From positions 37,491,691 through 37,555,690 of the forward strand of contig NC_135357.1 in assembly GCF_051622035.1 (NCBI RefSeq): DNA of 64,000 nucleotides, written 5' to 3'. This DNA comes from Arctopsyche grandis. Lineage: Eukaryota > Arthropoda > Insecta > Trichoptera > Hydropsychidae. Of this stretch, positions 59,801-64,000 are shown one piece after another (within the stretch, counting starts at the first letter, position 1; the number at the start of each line of letters is the position of its first letter). Made by a program: the position numbers and the translations under genes. Under the pieces are notes generated by a model that had not been told where the DNA came from, did not search any database, and saw only the letters and a list, made by a program, of their open reading frames with translations.

Positions 59801-62800
59801 AAGTTACTATGATTTGTGCGAAACTTGACGTGGCGAATAAAACTCGTGTATAGCTACATGTATTTAAAAAAAAACGAAAACATCGAACAATTGCAAGTGA
59901 TGCGATTTCAATGGTATCCGGACATGTACCCCCTGGACATTAACCCCCATGTGCAAATAACCCCCGCCATGGATAAAAATTGTTTAAAAATAGTAATAAA
60001 TAATTAATAATAAAGTAAAGTAATAAATAAGAATATAAATTAAGTGTGGTAGAGCATGTTGAATTTCAATTTATATACAATATTTCATTTCAAATTTATT
60101 GTTGCAAATAGAATAAATATCAATTTAAAATACTTTTAGTCATCAGTTAGCGTTTGCGTTCTGCGGTATTGAAAGTAAATTTTAATGGAATTATATATTA
60201 TTGTTATTGTATTTTAAATATTTTTAGACTATCCATGATGGAATTTGTAAAATCGACAAAAGCAAAAGAAAAAGAGATTAAAATACAATTGATTTTGGAA
60301 TTTTGTATATTTTAAATTATTATTATTATTATTGATTATTTATAAAGAATCTGATATATATATTATTAATATCTGTATTTTTCTGGCTGAAATAAATTAG
60401 CATTGATATTGACTTTTAATTAAAGGTACTGTCAATTTTTATAAAATATTTTTATCCTTGACAGGGGGGGGGGGTTTTGACCAGGGGTATGTGTCTGGGG
60501 GGTATGTTTCCAGGGGGTAAGTATCCTAGAACCGATTTCAATGCACAGTACTGTATACTACTCTAAGTATATACTACCGCTTCCACTATACATAAGTATA
60601 TACTACTACAGTGGTGACTTTATTCAACTATAAATATATACTACAGCTAGCAGTATGGCTCGGTGGTTGCGTTTATGTTTAGCACTGAGAGGTTACCGGG
60701 TTCGATCCCGTGCTAATCTTTAATACTGCTGGTCAGACTTGGATATTTGTGACTCCCAAGTCGAACGTTTCCTATCAGAGTTTGCCAATTTATACGATTT
60801 CATTGTTGAAACGGTTCCTCCATCAAATTGGCAAAAATCATCCTACCCGCTATGTTTCAAATATCTGAATGTGATTTATGTACAAGTCTAAATCCATAGA
60901 CGTCTCTTTGGATTAATTCATAAATTGTTAATTTCGTGTTCTTCAGCCTGTCAAAATACAGCGATTTATTTAATAAAAAAAATGCTAGTAGAAAGGCGCA
61001 TTGGGCTTTACTTGTCAGGCCTTCCTGGTATATATATATCTATGTGAAATAAAATAATTAAAACTCGATGACAGTTCTAACCAACGGCCACAATCTAACA
61101 ACCAGTTGCAATAGCTCTTCAATATCAGCGTGAATTGTGTGATCCGTAACAGTTCCGTTGCCAAACAAAACCCAAAAGGTTGCCACAACTAAACGTGTTC
61201 CATTCGGTCAACAATGCAATACCTCCATCTGTTTGAAATGATGCTCTTGCTGCTGAGCGACATGAAGACTATCCTGGATTTGTCGCACGTTGTTAATTAT
61301 TTCCATCTGACTTTTATACTGCGCTTCCTGCTGCTGAGCAGCTTCCAAGGTTTGCTGAAGCTGAAATTCGCAATAAGTCAATTTGTAGACACGATCACCG
61401 ACAGGATACGACAGTGAGCGACACACATGCAAACTTTAGTACCTGCATAATTTTTTCCAAATTTTGCTGACGTGCAGCTTCTATGTGCTGGGCGCCGTAG
61501 CCAGATCTTTGCTGTTGACCCGGAGCTCCGGGCTGAGGACCGCTGGGAGCTCCCGCGCCTCGACCTGCACCTCCAGCCTGCATACCCTAAAATAAACGCC
61601 CAAATCAAATCCAATCGAAACCGAAGGCCGGTAAGTTTATTCGGCTTACCTGTAGTTGACCGGTGAGCTTGGACTGCAACTGCGGAGCACCGGATTGAGC
61701 CAACTGGCCACCTCCCATCGCCATCGTGTTCGTTTGAGACATCATAATATTACCCTGCTGTTAAGTTCATCGATTAATTATATATTTCAATATGATATTC
61801 AAAGTACATACAGGCTAATAATACAGACCGAAAGAGAGGTTTCCGGCTGGGACGTGGGTGTATCTTGCAAACCAGGCGCACCTGTACCAACGGTCCCCTA
61901 TGATAAGCAAATATTTCAAATTATAATCGTATCTCGATGTGTAACACAACTTTGTTAGCGTTGCACAACTGCATAATAATAATATATTGCCAAGACTGAA
62001 AATACAAAAAGAGCGCCCGAATTTGGAAGGCTCATAAAAAAAAATCGGATGTGACCAACCCATGACTTTATCTATGTATTTGAGGAATATAAGAAGGTGA
62101 CGTAACAAAATTCCATAATTAAACATGCATACACGTTCACACATACCGGTTATGAAAGCATTTTCTTACACAAGACTAAAGTTCTACTTCCGGTTGTCGG
62201 ATTTTGTTCGAAATTTTTTTATTACTTAAAATCACCATAATTATTATACACATTAAATATCAAGAAATTAAAAATAGTTTATAAGGTCAAAATGAAATAT
62301 TGTTTTAAAAAAAAATAATACTTCCGATTTACGAATTCTTACCAAAACCTTATCAGCTCTAAGTTAGTTTATAAAGAATACAAATATAAATTTTTAGCTT
62401 GATACGTTCAGTGGCGTTGAAAGAATCGTGGCCACAACATTGTTGACTTTTCTAAGAAAAAAACAATCCCACTTTCGGTTTATTAAATTCAGTGATTTTT
62501 TTTTATTTTCATCACATTGATACAAGAATTATACTTGAACTTTTCGTGAAGAGCACACATGTTTAAGGCGTCGAAAAAAATAGTGGAAGAAAAATCGAAC
62601 AAGAGTAAACTGCCACTTCCGGATGACGGATGCTTACCATAATTTTATACATAACTTGGTATTAAGCTTAAACTTATAGATGTGAAATTTTAGTTCTATA
62701 AACCAAAAGGTTTCAAAAGAAAAACATAAAAAACCTCGATTCTCTAGAGTAAAAGTACTACTTCCGGTTCAGGTAAAAATATTAGGGTATAAAATTTATC

Positions 62801-64000
62801 GATAAGAATTTCAGTAACCGATACTAAGTTTCAGTGCGATAGGACTAACGGTGTTCAAAAATTTCCCAAAATACACAGACACATTTTTTCTAGATCATGA
62901 AAATGTGATCAGTGATCGATTCCGAGTTCGAATCGGTCAAAATCTCGAGTTGGAATTTTAGCATGATCACAAAACTTCATCTATTGTTACTACGTACATA
63001 CATAGATAAAGTAAAAACAAACTTAGCTGCATTCAGGATAAAACTTTTTATTCATGTATTCAACATATAATGCAGTTTTGAATATTACATCTGACAATTA
63101 GCGGACTTAATTGAATTCTCCGAACATTTCGAGCCGATAAACCTAGAGCAGCAGCGTGTTTTTACGAGGAGACTGCAGAATGGAAGCTCTCACTGCATCC
63201 ACATTTGTTGTTCCTGTTGCTGTGCGAAGTCGGCCAGGAGATTTCCTTTTTAATGCACAACCTGTTTCCCTGAAGTTTGTCATCCATCTATGAATTGTAT
63301 TTTATCTGGAGTGGGATCACGTCGACTAAGCTCAAAGTCGACATGAAATTTCTAATAAACTCTTCCACAACAAAAGCACGGTGCTCACCCAACCAAGCCG
63401 TTGCGTCAACTGAAAACTGCATAACCACAACTTTCAAATGACACCCTCTCCACTCCTCTACCCCCGCTATTTCTTATTAACGCCTCATCCCGAATTCGGT
63501 CCAAACCTGGAGATAAATAATAACTCATTACTACCTAGAAGGATGTAAAAGGCAGGGGCAGAAGTCAACACTTTGGTGCCAGCAGCGTAAGGAAGAATAA
63601 GGTTATTAAACTTAGATGCAAACTGGTGGAGTGAGCAGAAGGCACAAGACAAAGAGAAGACAGTGCAATTGCCTACATCCAGAACAGTACAACAATGAAC
63701 AGGTCCACAAAATATGATCAGCATCGTACATACTCCCGAGTCATGTTTCAGCATTAAAAGTTGAGTTTCACACTCAACATTGGACAAGCTTGTTCTCGTA
63801 TCTCTTGAACTCGATTATTTTGTAGTACCTACCACCTATTTAGGTTTGTATTTTAAACTCAAAATTTACGATTTTAAATAGCAGACCTTTCTTGGAATGA
63901 AAACTAGCAGAAAACACAAAAACAAAACAAAAATATCTATATTACAAAGCGTAATAAATAAAACAAATACCTGTCTTTGTTTGGCCATCATTTGCGTCAT
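56831..64000 (-). CDS. Gln/Gly/Met-rich coactivator-like protein, 3' part
   Basis: Minus strand, 5' part beyond the window. Exons: 64000-63971, 61897-61829, 61757-61650, 61586-61443, 61360-61223, 59382-58974, 58894-58809 and a last exon 56932-56831 (stop TAA), all phase-consistent. The order is MTQMMAKQRQ, a Gln/Gly-rich linker, a predicted coiled coil (HIEAARQQNLEKIMQ, then LQQTLEAAQQQ … HVAQQQEHHFKQME), about 14 GQxQVGM-type units in exon 59382-58974, NPGLRHLLQQ containing an LXXLL nuclear-receptor box, and a tail ending PFDENSFNLF. Low-complexity Q/G/M sequence with an LXXLL box points to a transcriptional coactivator. A Mediator subunit (for example MED25) is a guess, because the diagnostic N-terminal domains are out of view. 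An alternative last exon lies at 57496-57558. Confidence 0.8.
57496..57558 (-). CDS. Alternative last exon of the coactivator-like gene
   Basis: On the minus strand, an acceptor GTGCAGCAG at 57559 precedes a 21-codon frame VRARGRPPAPGGLRPPNQHM and a TAG stop. It begins in phase 0, which is what the exon at 58894-58809 provides (…LRHLLQQ). The composition matches the rest of the gene and the patch is GC-rich against an AT-rich background. Use of this exon or of 56932-56831 would give two C-termini. Confidence 0.6.
   Translation of the reverse strand: MRARGRPPAPGGLRPPNQHM
58046..58594. mobile_element. CACTG-ended MITE (family C2)
   Basis: 549 bp. Inverted ends CACTGAGCATCAAAAAAA and the complement of CACTGAGCCACAAAAAAA, with a perfect TAA duplication (58043-58045 and 58595-58597). 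The inverted repeat continues inward: GACCCACTAAATTCGAAT against the complement of ATTCAAATTCAGTGGGTC. No coding capacity. It lies in the intron before the distal last exon of the coactivator-like gene. Confidence 0.87.
59679..60553. mobile_element. Tc1/mariner-type MITE, interrupted
   Basis: Inverted ends CAGTACCGTGCATTGAAATC and the complement of CAGTACTGTGCATTGAAATC at a TA target (59677-59678 and 60554-60555). The subterminal ACATCGAACAATTGCAAGTG is homologous to the end of the Tc1 element at 46306-47748. A second element is nested at 59914-60532. No transposase is present. Confidence 0.82.
59914..60532. mobile_element. Unassigned DNA element with CCCCC/GGGGG subterminal repeats
   Basis: The insertion is bracketed by CGATTTCAATG (59903-59913 and 60533-60543), a duplication of 9-11 bp of the surrounding Tc1-type MITE. 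The left end is GTATCCGGACATGTACCCCC with further ACCCCC units; the right end, reversed, is GTTCTAGGATACTTACCCCC with the same units. The centre is AT-rich and non-coding. A 9-11 bp duplication suggests a Mutator-like element, but the end sequence is not one I recognise. Confidence 0.7.
60646..61040 (+). mobile_element. tRNA-derived SINE S1
   Basis: The head has GTATGGCTCGGTGGTTGCG (A box) and GGGTTCGATCCC (a canonical B box). The body block 'CGTTTCCTATCAGAGTTTGC' and TGATTTCATTGTTGAAACGG-type sequence follow, then the terminal hairpin (left stem degenerate, right stem GGCCTTCCTGG) and TATATATA. It lies in an intron of the coactivator-like gene. Confidence 0.82.
62180..62965. repeat. Diverged about 145-bp periodic array with CTTCCGG cores
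   Basis: ACTTCCGGTT-type cores occur near 62186, 62321, 62471, 62615 and 62761 at spacings of 135-150 bp. Intervening sequences share 'TTTATAAGGTCAAAATGAAA' / 'ATAACTTGGTATTAAGC'-like blocks only loosely. It ends in a block with 'TTTCTAGATCATGAAAATGT'. This is probably an old tandem array or a retrotransposon UTR. Confidence 0.55.
63105..63425 (-). pseudogene. Mariner/IS630-type transposase DNA-binding fragment
   Basis: On the minus strand, broken frames give 'DATAWLGEHRAFVVEEFIRN' (first helix-turn-helix region), then about 'DPTPDKIQFIDGWQTSGKQV', then 'ALKRKSPGRLRTATGTTNVD' followed by 'AVRASILQSPRK'. That last block (K-S-P-G-R-x-R-T … V-R-A-S-I-x-Q-S-P-R) is the linker and second helix-turn-helix of a widespread insect IS630/mariner-like transposase. 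Frameshifts and a deletion are present, and the catalytic domain is absent. Confidence 0.7.

Overview
This is a 64 kb piece of an AT-rich animal nuclear genome, almost certainly an insect. The evidence is intron-containing genes with GT-AG splice sites, long introns filled with transposon fossils, arthropod-type tRNA-derived SINEs and Helitron 3' ends (…CTAG), and long CA, TA and TATG microsatellites. The order of insect cannot be settled from the sequence alone. Most long open frames here are microsatellite or transposon translations, not genes.

Five host genes can be assembled exon by exon. (1) An RGK-family small GTPase (Rgk/Rem/Rad/Gem relative), plus strand, nine coding exons from 21592 to 33360, with a possible further upstream exon at 9858-9989. 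Every intron phase matches and it ends in the diagnostic RGK C-terminal motif. (2) A 76-residue secreted peptide, plus strand, 38972-39340, with a TATA box and poly(A) signal. (3) A DIPK2 (DIA1/C3orf58-type) secretory-pathway divergent kinase, minus strand, 41806-40343, three exons, 419 residues. (4) A TMEM68-type membrane acyltransferase, plus strand, 48402-55771, seven exons, 348 residues, with a candidate alternative first exon at 43666-43711 that is head-to-head with DIPK2. (5) The 3' part of a Gln/Gly/Met-rich coactivator-like gene with an LXXLL box, minus strand, 64000-56831, with two mutually exclusive-looking last exons. It converges tail-to-tail with TMEM68.

Layout: 1-9.8 kb holds nested MITEs, a solo LTR, Helitron-like ends and a decayed LINE. 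9.8-21.5 kb holds a possible Rgk upstream exon and many simple and degenerate repeats. 21.6-33.4 kb is Rgk, its introns holding a three-level nested insertion, a foldback and hAT and PIF/Harbinger-type MITEs. 33.4-38.9 kb is AT-rich 3' UTR or intergenic sequence. 39-43.7 kb is secreted peptide plus DIPK2, with two DNA transposons in the promoter-side gap. 43.7-48.4 kb holds a SINE and a palindromic Tc1 derivative. 48.4-55.8 kb is TMEM68 with a duplicated Helitron/LINE-tail composite in intron 1. 56.8-64 kb is the coactivator-like gene with more nested transposons.

The host genes are neighbours rather than a pathway. The most informative content is the transposon record. Two copies of a PIF/Harbinger-type MITE with TWA duplications share terminal bases with an internally coding Harbinger relic. 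CACTG-ended elements also sit at TWA targets. A SINE family carries a 3' terminal hairpin. A Tc1 element had its 5' half replaced by an inverted copy of its 3' half. Several insertions carry clean target-site duplications that date them relative to each other. I did not find a defence system, CRISPR array or other microbial system.
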